This document shows positions 17,751 through 25,661 of a stretch of DNA of 64,000 nt, in pieces. Position 1 is the stretch's first letter. Every line of letters begins with the position of its first letter. Under the pieces are notes generated by a model that saw only the letters and a program-made list of their open reading frames with translations, was not told the origin of the DNA and searched no databases. A program made the position numbers and the translations under genes. Source of the stretch: Streptomyces sp. Go-475 (GTDB lineage: Bacteria > Actinomycetota > Actinomycetes > Streptomycetales > Streptomycetaceae); contig NZ_CP026121.1 of the NCBI RefSeq assembly GCF_003330845.1, forward strand, positions 7,173,501 through 7,237,500, given 5' to 3'.

Positions 17751-17795
17751 CCGACTGTCGTTCAACACTTGATGACGCGACGTCCGGAGGAGTGG

Positions 17796-18590
17796 ATGGA
17801 CCGGATGGCCTTATTACCCGTCGACCACCACATGCAGCGCCCGAGCGAAACGCACTCGGTGACTCACCACCTTGACAGACCCTCACCTCCGGTCGTCGCG
17901 GAGCGATCAGCCGCCACGAGCGGCCGGGCCCTGCGGGTCCTCGTCGTCGAGAGCGAGAAGCAGGCCGCGGACACCCTGGTGGAAGGGCTGCGCAGACACG
18001 GCCACCGCGCCCAGAGCGTGACCACCGGTGTCAAGGCACTGCAAGCGCATCACAGCGCCGACCTCGTCCTCCTCGACCTCGACCTGCCCGACCTGGACGG
18101 CTTGGAGGTGTGCCGGGGCATTCGGGCCACCAGCGAGACGCCGATCATCGCGGTCACCGCCCGCGGCACCGAACTCGACCGCGTACTCGGGCTCCAGGCG
18201 GGCTCCGACGACTACGTCGTCAAACCGTACGGCTTCCGCGAACTGCTGGCCCGGATCGAAGCGGTGATGCGCCGGGTCCGCTCCCGGCAGCCGGCCGCGC
18301 GGGTCATCACCTACGGCTCGTTGCGCATCGACGCCGACACCCGCGAGACCCGGGTGGACGGGCGGCGTGTGGAGCTGACCCGCAAGGAGTTCGATCTCCT
18401 CCATCTGCTCGCCTCGCAGCCCGGCGCCGTCTTCTCCCGTCGTCAGCTGCTGACGCAGGTCTGGGACGACGCCTGGTCGCGCCAGGGGCGCACCCTCGAC
18501 ACCCATGTCAGCAGTCTGCGGGGCAAGCTCGGGTCGAGCAGCTGGATCGTCACGATCCGAGGAGTCGGATTCCGGCTCGGCCATCCGTGA
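17796..18590 (+). CDS. atypical OmpR-family response regulator (JadR1-like pathway activator)
   Basis: A 264-residue protein with a receiver domain (about 46-160) and an OmpR-type winged-helix DNA-binding domain (about 170-262, LTRKEFDLLHLLASQPGAVF and GRTLDTHVSSLRGKLG). The phospho-acceptor Asp94 (VLLDLDLPDLDG), Thr121 and Lys143 (VVKPYG) are present, but the N-terminal acidic pair is E52-S53 instead of D-D. That is the hallmark of atypical regulators such as JadR1 and LndI, which are controlled by ligands rather than phosphorylation. No histidine kinase gene is adjacent. The ATG at 17796 is preferred for its GGAGG site. It probably activates the divergent PKS operons through the heptamer arrays. 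Confidence 0.88.
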   Translation: MDRMALLPVDHHMQRPSETHSVTHHLDRPSPPVVAERSAATSGRALRVLVVESEKQAADTLVEGLRRHGHRAQSVTTGVKALQAHHSADLVLLDLDLPDLDGLEVCRGIRATSETPIIAVTARGTELDRVLGLQAGSDDYVVKPYGFRELLARIEAVMRRVRSRQPAARVITYGSLRIDADTRETRVDGRRVELTRKEFDLLHLLASQPGAVFSRRQLLTQVWDDAWSRQGRTLDTHVSSLRGKLGSSSWIVTIRGVGFRLGHP

Positions 18591-18685
18591 TCTGGCGGGG
18601 GGATTTCGGATGATCCTGGTGCCGCCTCCCGGCCCCGGGCCGGCGTGTGCGTCCTGAAGCGCGTCCCGCCCTCGGGTGGCGCTCC

Positions 18686-18727
18686 GGAGGCCGCCGTTCC
18701 GAGCGCGTGCCCGGAACGGCGGCCTCC
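18686..18727. terminator. bidirectional terminator hairpin
   Basis: A perfect 16-bp inverted repeat (18686-18701 GGAGGCCGCCGTTCCG; 18712-18727 its complement) with a 10-base loop stands between the convergent regulator and exporter genes. It is well placed to stop transcription from both sides. Confidence 0.8.
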
Positions 18728-18754
18728 TCGTGTGCCCCTGGGCACCGGTGGCCG

Positions 18755-20203
18755 CTACCGGGAGACGGTGGCCGCCTCCTCGGCCGGCCCCGCGGCGGCC
18801 GCGGGCGCGTCCTCGGACCGCCCCGGCAGGAAGACCGTGGCGATCACCACCAGGGCGAGCGTCGCGATGGTGAACCAGTAGACGCCGTGGATGCCGCTCA
18901 TCACGTCCCCGTCGCCCATGGTCTTCATGATCACGGTGACGAGGGCGATGCCGACGGCCGCGCCGAGCTGGTTGAGCATGTAGAGCACGGAGCTGCCCTG
19001 CGGCACCAGCGGCCCCGGCAGGGTCCGGTACAGCGAGCCCATCGTCGGCGCGCCGACGAAGCCCATGCCCGCGCCCATGATCAGCGCCGCTGCCGACGGC
19101 CACACCTCGGACGTGTCGGCGGAGATCTGAGTCAGCCACAGGCCGCCCAGCGCCGCGGCGACGGCGCCCCCTCGGGCCAGGCTCCGGCTGCCGATCCGGT
19201 CACTGAGGGTTCCGGCCAGCGGCATCGCGATGGCGGCGCCCAGGCCGATCGGTGTCACCAGCAGGCCGGCCGCCAGCGTGCCGTGACCGTGCGCCTGCTG
19301 GTAGTACAGCGGCAGGGCGAACAGGCTCGCGAACGTGGCCAGACCGTTCAGCGTCATCACCGAGACGCTCGCGGTGAAACTGCTGCTCCTGAACAGGCGC
19401 AGGTCGATCAGCGGGGGCGTACGCCGGACGCGCAGGGCATGCGTGGCGTAGGCGATGAGCATCGCCACACCGAGGGCGAGCGGGACGAGGACCAGTCCGT
19501 CGACGAACGCGCTCCGCTCCGCGCTCTGGGTCAGCGCCAGGACCAGGGCCGAGAAACCCGGCCCGAGCAGGGCCAGCCCGATGACGTCGAGACGGTGGTG
19601 GGCGGGCTCCGCGCCGCTCGGCTCGTCGGAGGGGACGACCTTCACCGCGAGCAGCAGCGCGAGGAGGCCGAGGGGGACGCTGAGCCAGAACATCCAGCGC
19701 CAGGAGAGGCCTTCGAGGATGGCGCCGCCGGCGACCGGACCGAGCACCGGCCCGAGCGAGAGGACGACACCCATCAGCCCCATGACCCGGCCGGCGCGCG
19801 CGGGCCCGGCGCCACGCGCCAGCAGCACGAGCACCAACGGGTCGAGAATGCCCGCCCCCAGTCCCTGCACGACGCGGAAGCCGATGAGGCTGCCCACGTT
19901 CCAGGCGAGCGCGCAGGCAAGTGACCCCGCCAGGAAGAGCGTCAGGCCGATGAGCCACATCCGCTTGCTGCCGAACCGGTCGACGGCCCAGGAGGTGAAC
20001 GGGATCAGAGCGGTGACGGCCAGCAGGAAGCCCGTGGAGGCCCATCCGATGGCGCCGATGGACGCACCGAACTCCTCGCTCAGGGGATCGAGCGCGACCG
20101 ACACCATGGTGCTGTTGAGGATGCCGAGCATCCCGCCCAGCAGGACCACGGCGATCAACCGCACCAGAGCGGGTTCCAGGCGGTCGGTCCGTAATTGCGT
20201 CAC
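18755..20203 (-). CDS. DHA2-type MFS drug exporter
   Basis: A 482-residue transporter with about fourteen hydrophobic segments, as in the EmrB/QacA (DHA2) family. Motif C-like glycine-rich LGPVLGPVAGGAILEGLSWRWMF (about 155-180, quoted in part) and the DRFGSKRMWLIG loop are visible. The start is GTG (20201-20203) with GGAGGAG in front. It is divergent from a TetR gene, with two matching operators between them, the layout of LanJ/LanK and UrdJ/UrdK angucycline exporter-repressor pairs. It probably exports the finished polyketide and is induced by it. Confidence 0.88.
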   Translation of the reverse strand: MTQLRTDRLEPALVRLIAVVLLGGMLGILNSTMVSVALDPLSEEFGASIGAIGWASTGFLLAVTALIPFTSWAVDRFGSKRMWLIGLTLFLAGSLACALAWNVGSLIGFRVVQGLGAGILDPLVLVLLARGAGPARAGRVMGLMGVVLSLGPVLGPVAGGAILEGLSWRWMFWLSVPLGLLALLLAVKVVPSDEPSGAEPAHHRLDVIGLALLGPGFSALVLALTQSAERSAFVDGLVLVPLALGVAMLIAYATHALRVRRTPPLIDLRLFRSSSFTASVSVMTLNGLATFASLFALPLYYQQAHGHGTLAAGLLVTPIGLGAAIAMPLAGTLSDRIGSRSLARGGAVAAALGGLWLTQISADTSEVWPSAAALIMGAGMGFVGAPTMGSLYRTLPGPLVPQGSSVLYMLNQLGAAVGIALVTVIMKTMGDGDVMSGIHGVYWFTIATLALVVIATVFLPGRSEDAPAAAAGPAEEAATVSR

Positions 20204-20228
20204 GACTCCTCCGTTGCTCTCCAGGGAA

Positions 20229-20248
20229 AATGAACCAAGGGGTTCAAT
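20229..20248. promoter_or_regulatory. TetR operator 1 (exporter proximal)
   Basis: AATGAACCAAGGGGTTCAAT is an inverted repeat with 8-bp arms (one mismatch) and a 4-bp spacer, 26 bp from the exporter start. It matches operator 2 arm for arm, so it is very probably bound by the divergently encoded TetR protein. Confidence 0.75.
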
Positions 20249-20282
20249 GTAGCTATCTGACGAGTACCGACGCAACCATAGA

Positions 20283-20302
20283 ATTGAACCTGCTGGTTCA
20301 AT
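20283..20302. promoter_or_regulatory. TetR operator 2 (repressor proximal)
   Basis: ATTGAACCTGCTGGTTCAAT is a perfect inverted repeat with 8-bp arms and a 4-bp spacer, 28 bp upstream of the TetR start. The same arms occur in operator 1, 54 bp away. Autoregulation plus exporter control is expected. Confidence 0.8.
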
Positions 20303-20330
20303 TAAGAGGGACCTCAGGTACGATGCCCAG

Positions 20331-21011
20331 GTGACCGAAGCAACCTCGACAGCAGCGTCGCGACGCCAGGCACCACGCGGCCGCATCGACAAGAGGCAGG
20401 CGATCCTGGATGCCGCGTTCACCGTGTTCGCGCGGGAGGGGTACGCCAACGCCTGCGTCAAGGAGATCGCCGCCGAGGCGCGCGTGGCCAAGCCGACCGT
20501 CTACAACCACCTCAACGACAAGGCGAACCTCTTCCACCACGCGGTGAAGCTGGCCGCCGAGACCGCCCTCGCCGAGAATCTGAGGGTCGTCGAGCGGCTC
20601 GCCACGCCGGCCGACGATCTGCGCGGCACGCTGGAGGACGTCGGCCGGCTCCTGCTCCGCTGCTACTGCAGCGACGAGTCCCGGGCCCTGCGACGGCTGC
20701 TCTGCGCGGAGGCCCACCGGTTCCCGGAACTGCTGGAGACCGTGCAGGCCACCGGGACGAGCCGGGTCACCGAGGCGTTGGCCGACCGGTTCGCGCGACT
20801 CACCCTCAGCGGCCACCTGCGCACACCCGATCCGGCGGAGGCCGCGGAGCAGTTCGTCGCGCTCCTCACCGGCCCCGCCGAGGGCCGGTCCCGCTTCGGG
20901 ACCCGCCGGCTTCCCGACGAGGAACTCAGCTCCCTGGCCCGGTCGGCGACCGGCACGTTCTACCGGGCCTTCGGGGTCCCGGCCGCCGCGGCGCCGGCCG
21001 AACGGCCCTAG
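20331..21011 (+). CDS. TetR-family repressor of the exporter
   Basis: A 226-residue TetR protein. The N-terminal helix-turn-helix reads IAAEARVAKPTVYNHLNDKANLF (about 45-67, quoted in part), with a C-terminal ligand domain of the TetR_C type. The GTG start at 20331 lacks a strong ribosome site and may be leaderless or read from a nearby start. It is probably released from the two operators by the polyketide or an intermediate. Its TAG stop (21009-21011) coincides with the target site of the IS element immediately downstream, so the protein is intact. Confidence 0.88.
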   Translation: MTEATSTAASRRQAPRGRIDKRQAILDAAFTVFAREGYANACVKEIAAEARVAKPTVYNHLNDKANLFHHAVKLAAETALAENLRVVERLATPADDLRGTLEDVGRLLLRCYCSDESRALRRLLCAEAHRFPELLETVQATGTSRVTEALADRFARLTLSGHLRTPDPAEAAEQFVALLTGPAEGRSRFGTRRLPDEELSSLARSATGTFYRAFGVPAAAAPAERP

Positions 21012-21918
21012 GGCCTGTCTGACAAAGGATCTTGGTTGGGTTCGCGGAGCCAGAGGATGAGTGCGGCGAGGTGGACTCCGGCCTTGTAGCGGGTGGCGAG
21101 TTTGTCGAAGCGGGTGGCGATCGCGCGGAACTGCTTGAGGCGGTTGAAGCAGCGTTCGATCACGTTGCGGGCCTTGTAAAGCTCGCGGTCGAAGGCCGGC
21201 GGTCTGCCGCCGGCCTTCCCTCGCCGCAGGCGGTTGGCCTTCTGGTCCGCCCGCTCCGGGATCACTGCCCGGATGCCTCTGCGTCGCAGGGACTGGCGGA
21301 TCGCCCGGGACGAGTACGCCTTGTCCGCGACGACCGCATCGGGCCTGAGGCGGGGGCGCCCGGCGCCGGTCCGGGGCACCCTCAGCTCGTCCATGACCAT
21401 GTCGAAGACGGTGGAGTCGTTGACGTTGCCGGGCGTGATGACGACAGCCAGGGGCAGGCCCCGGCCGTCGCAGGCGAGGTGGAGCTTGGTGGTCAGCCCG
21501 CCGCGGGACCGGCCCAGCGCCTGGCCAGCCGACGGGCGTGCCGGATCTTCCAGTTCGTCCCCCGCCGCCGCCCCTTTTTGCGGGCTCCGGCGGCGTGCTG
21601 ATGGGCCCGGCTGATCGTGGAGTCGACAGACACGGTCCACTCCACGGCTCCGACGGAGTCGTCGCGGACATGGACCTGTTCGAGCAGGCGAGCCCAGGTT
21701 CCGTCCGCCTCCCAGCGGGCGAACCGTTCATAGACCGTCTGCCACGGCCCGTAGCGTTCCGGCAGGTCACGCCACGGAGCACCGGTCCGCAACCGCCACA
21801 ACACCCCGTTGATCACCTGCCGGTGATCCCGCCACGGACGACCACGACCGTCAACACCAGGCAGCAGGGGCGCTATCCGCTCCCATGCCGCATCCGTCAA
21901 CTCACCTCGACCCACCAC
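21008..21918 (-). CDS. IS5-family transposase, two frames joined by -1 frameshifting
   Basis: The first frame (start GTG near 21918, to 21493) carries the N-terminal domain ELTDAAWERIAPLLPG and VSVDSTISRAHQHAAGARKKG with the first catalytic Asp. The second frame (to a TAG at 21008-21010) carries GRSRGGLTTKLHLACDGRG, the second Asp (VVADKAYSSR) and the Glu (NVIERCFNRLKQFRAIATR). They meet at C-AAAAA-GGGG, where a -1 slip on AAA-AAG joins them. This organisation is normal for this IS group. The stop codon of the second frame lies in the flanking target DNA, just outside the element. Confidence 0.82.
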
Positions 21919-21941
21919 AAGATCAATTATCAGACAGTGCC
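21012..21941. mobile_element. IS5-family insertion sequence, 930 bp
   Basis: The ends are imperfect inverted repeats. Left is GGCCTGTCTGACAAAGGATC. The right end, reverse-complemented, is GGCACTGTCTGATAATTGATC, shown here in outline: GGCACTGTCTGAT then AATTGATC. Direct TAG trinucleotides flank it (21009-21011 and 21942-21944) and represent the target duplication. The left TAG is the stop codon of the TetR gene, and the sequence that originally followed that gene continues after 21944. Confidence 0.8.
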
Positions 21942-21990
21942 TAGCCGAAGCGGAGGCGCCCCGGTGCTCGGACACGTCGCCCGAACCAGG

Positions 21991-22037
21991 AAGCGCCCGG
22001 TGGGACGCCGACCGTGTCGGCGCCCCACCGGACGCTT
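21991..22037. terminator. long hairpin terminator
   Basis: An extended stem pairs AAGCGCCCGGTGGGACGCC (from 21991) with its near-complement ending CGCTT at 22037, around a short loop. It probably served as the TetR transcript terminator before the IS inserted, and it also ends the opposing SDR transcript. A second smaller stem lies at about 22045-22085. Confidence 0.65.
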
Positions 22038-22092
22038 CTCTCCCCGCTCCCCGGGCCTGTCCCGGCCTGGCGGGGCCCGGAGAGCGGTTCCG

Positions 22093-22920
22093 CTAGCGGG
22101 CCAGCAGCCGCTCGGTGAACTCGGCCAGGCGCGCGGCGGCCTCGCGATCGAACAGCCGCGGGTCGTCCACCCCGATCCGCTGCCCCTCGACGAAGGCGCT
22201 CAGCGGCTCGGCGGGCGGGGCGTCGATCACCTCCGCGATCGGCGCGACGGCCTGCTCCACCGGCTTGCCCATCCGCCTGATCATCTCGACCTGGGACTTG
22301 GTCACCGGGTCGTACTCCCCGGCGAAGCTGGTCGCCGTGCTCCCCGGATTGACCAGCACGTACCGGGTGCGTCCGCTGCCGTTGCGGGCCGCGTAGGCCA
22401 CGCCGAGCAGGTCGTTCGCCATCCCCGCGTGCCGCTGCGCGGCGAGGCCGTCGTAGCCGGCGCGGAAGTGGGGGTCGTCCCACCGGATGGGCGGCTTGGG
22501 GATGCCCGGACCCGACACGTTGACGATGACCGGGGACTCGGACTTCTCCAGCGCGTCGGTCAGCCCATGGCTCAGCACATGGCGGCTGAGGTACTCCAGG
22601 GCGAAGGTGCTCTCGTACCCCTCGGCCGTCTCGGCGCGGGCGGACCGGAAGAACCGTGCGCACAGCACCAGGGCGTCGAGGGCGCCGAAGGTCTCGGTGA
22701 GCTCGCCGACGACCCGCCGGCTCTCGCCGACCAGGCTCAGATCGGCCGCGACGAAATGGGCGCGCTCGCCGGCGCCGCGCTTCTCCGCCTCCGCGAGTAA
22801 CCGTTGCCCCTTGTCCGCGCTGCGGCCGATCACGACGACCCGGTCTCCCCGCTCCAGACGCTCCTGGGCCAGCCCCCTGCCGATCCCGTCGTTGCCGCCG
22901 GTGATCACGACCGTCTTCAT
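22093..22920 (-). CDS. SDR-family oxidoreductase
   Basis: A 275-residue short-chain dehydrogenase-like protein: TGGNDGIGRGLAQERLERG at the N terminus and VNVSGPGIPKPPIRWDD in the catalytic-serine region. The usual YxxxK is not obvious (the matching stretch reads YDGLAAQRHAG), which suggests an altered active site of the retinol-dehydrogenase/WWOX-like subgroup. The ATG at 22918-22920 has AAGGAG in front. It is divergent from a TetR gene and shares palindromic operators with it, so it is likely a repressor-controlled detoxification or tailoring gene. Confidence 0.75.
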   Translation of the reverse strand: MKTVVITGGNDGIGRGLAQERLERGDRVVVIGRSADKGQRLLAEAEKRGAGERAHFVAADLSLVGESRRVVGELTETFGALDALVLCARFFRSARAETAEGYESTFALEYLSRHVLSHGLTDALEKSESPVIVNVSGPGIPKPPIRWDDPHFRAGYDGLAAQRHAGMANDLLGVAYAARNGSGRTRYVLVNPGSTATSFAGEYDPVTKSQVEMIRRMGKPVEQAVAPIAEVIDAPPAEPLSAFVEGQRIGVDDPRLFDREAAARLAEFTERLLAR

Positions 22921-22962
22921 GAGAAGTCTCCTTGCGTTGCGCGCGGTGGGCAGCAGCTCCAT

Positions 22963-22982
22963 AAGTCATCGATCGATGACTT
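22963..22982. promoter_or_regulatory. perfect 20-bp palindrome, TetR operator
   Basis: AAGTCATCGATCGATGACTT is a perfect palindrome 43 bp upstream of the SDR start in the divergent region with the TetR gene. A second related site lies at 23011-23030. Confidence 0.78.
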
Positions 22983-23010
22983 GTCTCAAGCTACGCATCC
23001 CCGCCGTAAG

Positions 23011-23030
23011 ATGTCAACGACCGCTGACTT
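23011..23030. promoter_or_regulatory. second, degenerate TetR operator
   Basis: ATGTCAACGACCGCTGACTT matches the palindrome at 22963-22982 at 16 of 20 positions and lies just before the TetR ribosome site. It is consistent with autoregulation. Confidence 0.6.
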
Positions 23031-23043
23031 GGAGGGGACGCCG

Positions 23044-23619
23044 ATGCCTCAGCCCGTGAAGCGCAAGCGTGACCGCGCCGCCACCCGGGCCGCCCTGCTC
23101 GCCGCGGCCCGGGCCCGTTTTGCCCTCCGCGGGTACGACGCGACGAGCGTCCGGGACATCGCCCGCGACGCGGGGGTCGATCCGGCGCTGATCTTCCGCT
23201 ACTTCGGTTCGAAGGAGCAGCTGTTCGAGCAGGCGGCGCAGGCCGCCGAGGAGTACGGGACGGAGCCCGCCGACGTCCCGGAGGACGTGCCGACGCGCCT
23301 GCTCCACGCGGCCATGCGGCAGTCCGCCGGCTCCGAGAGCGGCCATCCCCTCGCCGCCCTGCTGATGTCCTCGGGCCGGCCGGACTGCCGGGAACGGCTC
23401 AACGCGCAGCTGCATCACGACTATGTGCAGGCCCTGGAGCAGCTCGTCGACCTGCCGGACCGCGAGCTGCGCGCGGAACTCCTGACCGCGTGGCTGCTGG
23501 GGATCACGGTCGCGCGTTCGCTGGCCCACACGCCCGCCCTCTCGGAGGCGTGCGTCGACGAGATCTCGCCCTACTTCGAGCAGGTCGCCGCCGTTCTGCT
23601 GGGCACGTCCGCACGCTGA
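23044..23619 (+). CDS. TetR-family transcriptional regulator
   Basis: A 191-residue TetR protein. The HTH is in VRDIARDAGVDPALIFRYFGSKEQLF (about 36-61, quoted in part). The ATG at 23044 has GGAGGGGA upstream. A TetR_C-like domain follows (LLHAAMRQSAGSESGHPLAALLMSS). It presumably represses itself and the divergent SDR through the AAGTCA-type palindromes. The inducing ligand is unknown. Confidence 0.88.
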   Translation: MPQPVKRKRDRAATRAALLAAARARFALRGYDATSVRDIARDAGVDPALIFRYFGSKEQLFEQAAQAAEEYGTEPADVPEDVPTRLLHAAMRQSAGSESGHPLAALLMSSGRPDCRERLNAQLHHDYVQALEQLVDLPDRELRAELLTAWLLGITVARSLAHTPALSEACVDEISPYFEQVAAVLLGTSAR

Positions 23620-23641
23620 CGGCGGACCCGCCGGCCGGCGT

Positions 23642-24349
23642 TCACCACGGGACGGGCCCGTCGTTGCCGAAGAACCCGCCCGTGGGCCCGTCCGGGCCGA
23701 TCAGGGCCATGCGGACGATGATGTCGGCCCCCTCGGCCACCGTCTGCGGCCCGGTATGCCCGTTCAGATCCGTCGCGGTGTGGCCGGGGTCGACGGCGTT
23801 GATCCGCATCTTCGGGTGGGTGCGTGCGTACTGCGCCGTGATCATGTTCAGCGCGGCCTTCGAGGAGTTGTAGGCCAGGGCGGGGTAGTAGACGGGCAGG
23901 ATCGACGTATGGCGCTCCGGGGCGGCGGCGATCCCGAGAGAGCCCAGACTGCTGCTGACGTTGACGATGACGGGCGACTCGCTCGCCTCCAGCAGCGGCA
24001 GGAAGGCATGGGTCACGCGGACGGCGCCGAAGACGTTGGTCTCGTAGGTGGTGCGGACCTGCTCCGCGGTGGCGTCGTGGGCGTCATTGCCCGGGCCGAT
24101 GATCCCGGCGTTGTTGACGAGGACGTCGAGGCACCCCGCCTCCGCGCCGACCTGCTCCGCCGCCGCCCGTACCGACGCGTCGTCCGTGATGTCGAGGGCC
24201 AGGGGGCGACCGCCCAGTTCCGCCGCGGCCTCTTCCCCGAGCCGCTTGTCGCGGGCCCCGATGTACACCGTGTGCCCGGCGGCGATGAGCCGCCTGGCGG
24301 TCTCCTTGCCCAGCCCCCGGTTGGCACCCGTGATCAATGTGATGGTCAT
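23642..24349 (-). CDS. SDR-family oxidoreductase, carbonyl-reductase-like
   Basis: A 235-residue SDR with TGANRGLGKETARRL, NNAGIIGPGNDAHD, YETNVFGAVRVTHAFLPLL and a Tyr-Lys region YNSSKAALNM. Its C terminus GGFFGNDGPVPW parallels that of the PKS-cluster SDR at 3407-4207, so the two are paralogues. It converges with the TetR gene 22 bp away and is divergent from the HipA-like kinase gene. A detoxification role is the default guess. Confidence 0.85.
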   Translation of the reverse strand: MTITLITGANRGLGKETARRLIAAGHTVYIGARDKRLGEEAAAELGGRPLALDITDDASVRAAAEQVGAEAGCLDVLVNNAGIIGPGNDAHDATAEQVRTTYETNVFGAVRVTHAFLPLLEASESPVIVNVSSSLGSLGIAAAPERHTSILPVYYPALAYNSSKAALNMITAQYARTHPKMRINAVDPGHTATDLNGHTGPQTVAEGADIIVRMALIGPDGPTGGFFGNDGPVPW

Positions 24350-24478
24350 GGAGCCACCCTCCCCCTATGGCCCGGCCGGCGCGCCACCCGCTTCACAAGA
24401 ACGTGAAACACCTCTCACACTGCTCTGAACCACCGTTGGTTACTATGCTCACTTCGCGCAGGGGAGACAGGGTGGAGG

Positions 24479-25384
24479 ATGTTGAGAGAGGTCACCGCCA
24501 CCGGCTACATCGCACCCCTGACGTCCGGCGGCTCCGTCCCCGGAGTCTTCGAGGCCGATGACCTGGGCACCTACGTCGTGAAGTTCACCGGCTCCGCCCA
24601 GGGCCGCAAGGCGCTCGTCGCCGAGGTGATCGTGGGCGAACTGGCCCGCGCCCTCGGACTGCGGTTCCCCGAGCTGGTCCTCGTGCACTTCGACCCGGAG
24701 GTCGCCGCGGGCGAGCCCCACCAGGAGGTGCGGGACCTCCACCGCGCGAGCGCCGGCGTCAACCTCGGCATGGACTACCTGCCCGGCGCCCGGGACTTCA
24801 CCCCGGAGGTCGCGAAGGCCTTCCCCGTCGACCCGCTGGAGGCGGGCCGGATCGTCTGGCTGGACGCCCTGACCGCCAACGTCGACCGTACGGTCCACAG
24901 CTCCAACCTGATGATCTGGCCCACCCTGGGCGTCGCGCCCCCGCGCCTGTGGCTGATCGACCACGGGGCGGCCCTGGTCTTCCACCACCGCTGGGACGGC
25001 ACCGACCCCGCCAAGGCCTACGACTTCCGGCACCACGCCCTCGGCCACTACGCCCCGGACGTGCGGGCCGCCGACGCGGAGCTGGCGCCCAAGGTGACCG
25101 AGGAGCTGCTGCGGGAGATCGTGGCGGAGGTGCCGGACGCCTGGCTGACCGGCTTCGCCTCTCCCGGCGAGGCCCGCCAGGCGTACGTGGCGTACCTGCA
25201 CGCGCGCGTGGGCGCCTCGGCGCAGTGGCTGCCCACCGACTTCCCCAGCCGGGAGGAGGTCGCCGCCGAGCAGGCCCTGCGGACGGCGAGGAACCAGCGA
25301 GGACGCCCCGCGTGGCTGAGGCAGGTCCCGGATCTGCACGGCAGGCCCGCGGTCGAACAGGACGGGTCGGTGCACATCCGATGA
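24479..25384 (+). CDS. HipA-like kinase
   Basis: A 301-residue protein resembling the HipA_2 family of HipA-like Ser/Thr kinases that occur without a HipB antitoxin in actinobacteria. It starts MLREVTATGYIAPL. Probable ATP-binding Lys35 is in TYVVKFTG, catalytic-loop Asp136 and Asn143 are in LTANVDRTVHSSNLM, and the metal-binding Asp161 is in WLIDHGAAL. GGTGGAGG stands directly before the ATG. A TACTAT -10-like element is at about 24441. It overlaps the downstream SelW-like gene by four bases, which suggests a joint function. The substrate is unknown. Confidence 0.8.
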   Translation: MLREVTATGYIAPLTSGGSVPGVFEADDLGTYVVKFTGSAQGRKALVAEVIVGELARALGLRFPELVLVHFDPEVAAGEPHQEVRDLHRASAGVNLGMDYLPGARDFTPEVAKAFPVDPLEAGRIVWLDALTANVDRTVHSSNLMIWPTLGVAPPRLWLIDHGAALVFHHRWDGTDPAKAYDFRHHALGHYAPDVRAADAELAPKVTEELLREIVAEVPDAWLTGFASPGEARQAYVAYLHARVGASAQWLPTDFPSREEVAAEQALRTARNQRGRPAWLRQVPDLHGRPAVEQDGSVHIR

Positions 25385-25650
25385 GTGGCCGTGTCGAGAT
25401 CGAGTACTGCACGCAGTGCCGCTGGCTGCCCCGCGCGGCCTGGCTGGCGCAGGAACTGCTGACGACCTTCGAGACCGAACTGACGGAGCTGGCCCTGAAG
25501 CCCGGCAAGGGCGGCGTGTTCGTCGTCCGCGTCGACGGCGAGGTCGTCTGGGACCGCCGCGAGCAGGGCTTCCCGGAGCCGACGGCCGTGAAGAAGGCCG
25601 TACGCGACCGAGTGGCCCCGGGGAAGTCCCTGGGCCACTCGGAGCGCTAG
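25381..25650 (+). CDS. SelT/SelW/SelH-family (Rdx) thioredoxin-fold protein
   Basis: An 89-residue protein beginning MSGRVEIEYCTQCRWLPRAA. The CxxC (Cys10, Cys13) aligns with the C-x-x-Sec site of SelW, with Cys in place of selenocysteine. The C-terminal part, VDGEVVWDRREQGFPEP, matches the end of the Rdx fold. Its ATGA start overlaps the HipA-like kinase stop, so it is translationally coupled. A small redox protein is expected. A functional link with the kinase is inferred only from the overlap. Confidence 0.85.
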   Translation: MSGRVEIEYCTQCRWLPRAAWLAQELLTTFETELTELALKPGKGGVFVVRVDGEVVWDRREQGFPEPTAVKKAVRDRVAPGKSLGHSER

Positions 25651-25661
25651 CGGTCCCGCCG

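Larger units (their letters stand above)
17190..17795. other. 606-bp divergent control region between accA and the OmpR-type regulator
   Basis: No convincing gene is present. The stretch is clearly less GC-rich than its surroundings, holds the heptamer array at 17353-17381 on the accA side and a TTGACA promoter element at 17720-17725 on the regulator side, and probably contains promoters in both directions. It is the largest intergenic region of the PKS cluster. Confidence 0.75.
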
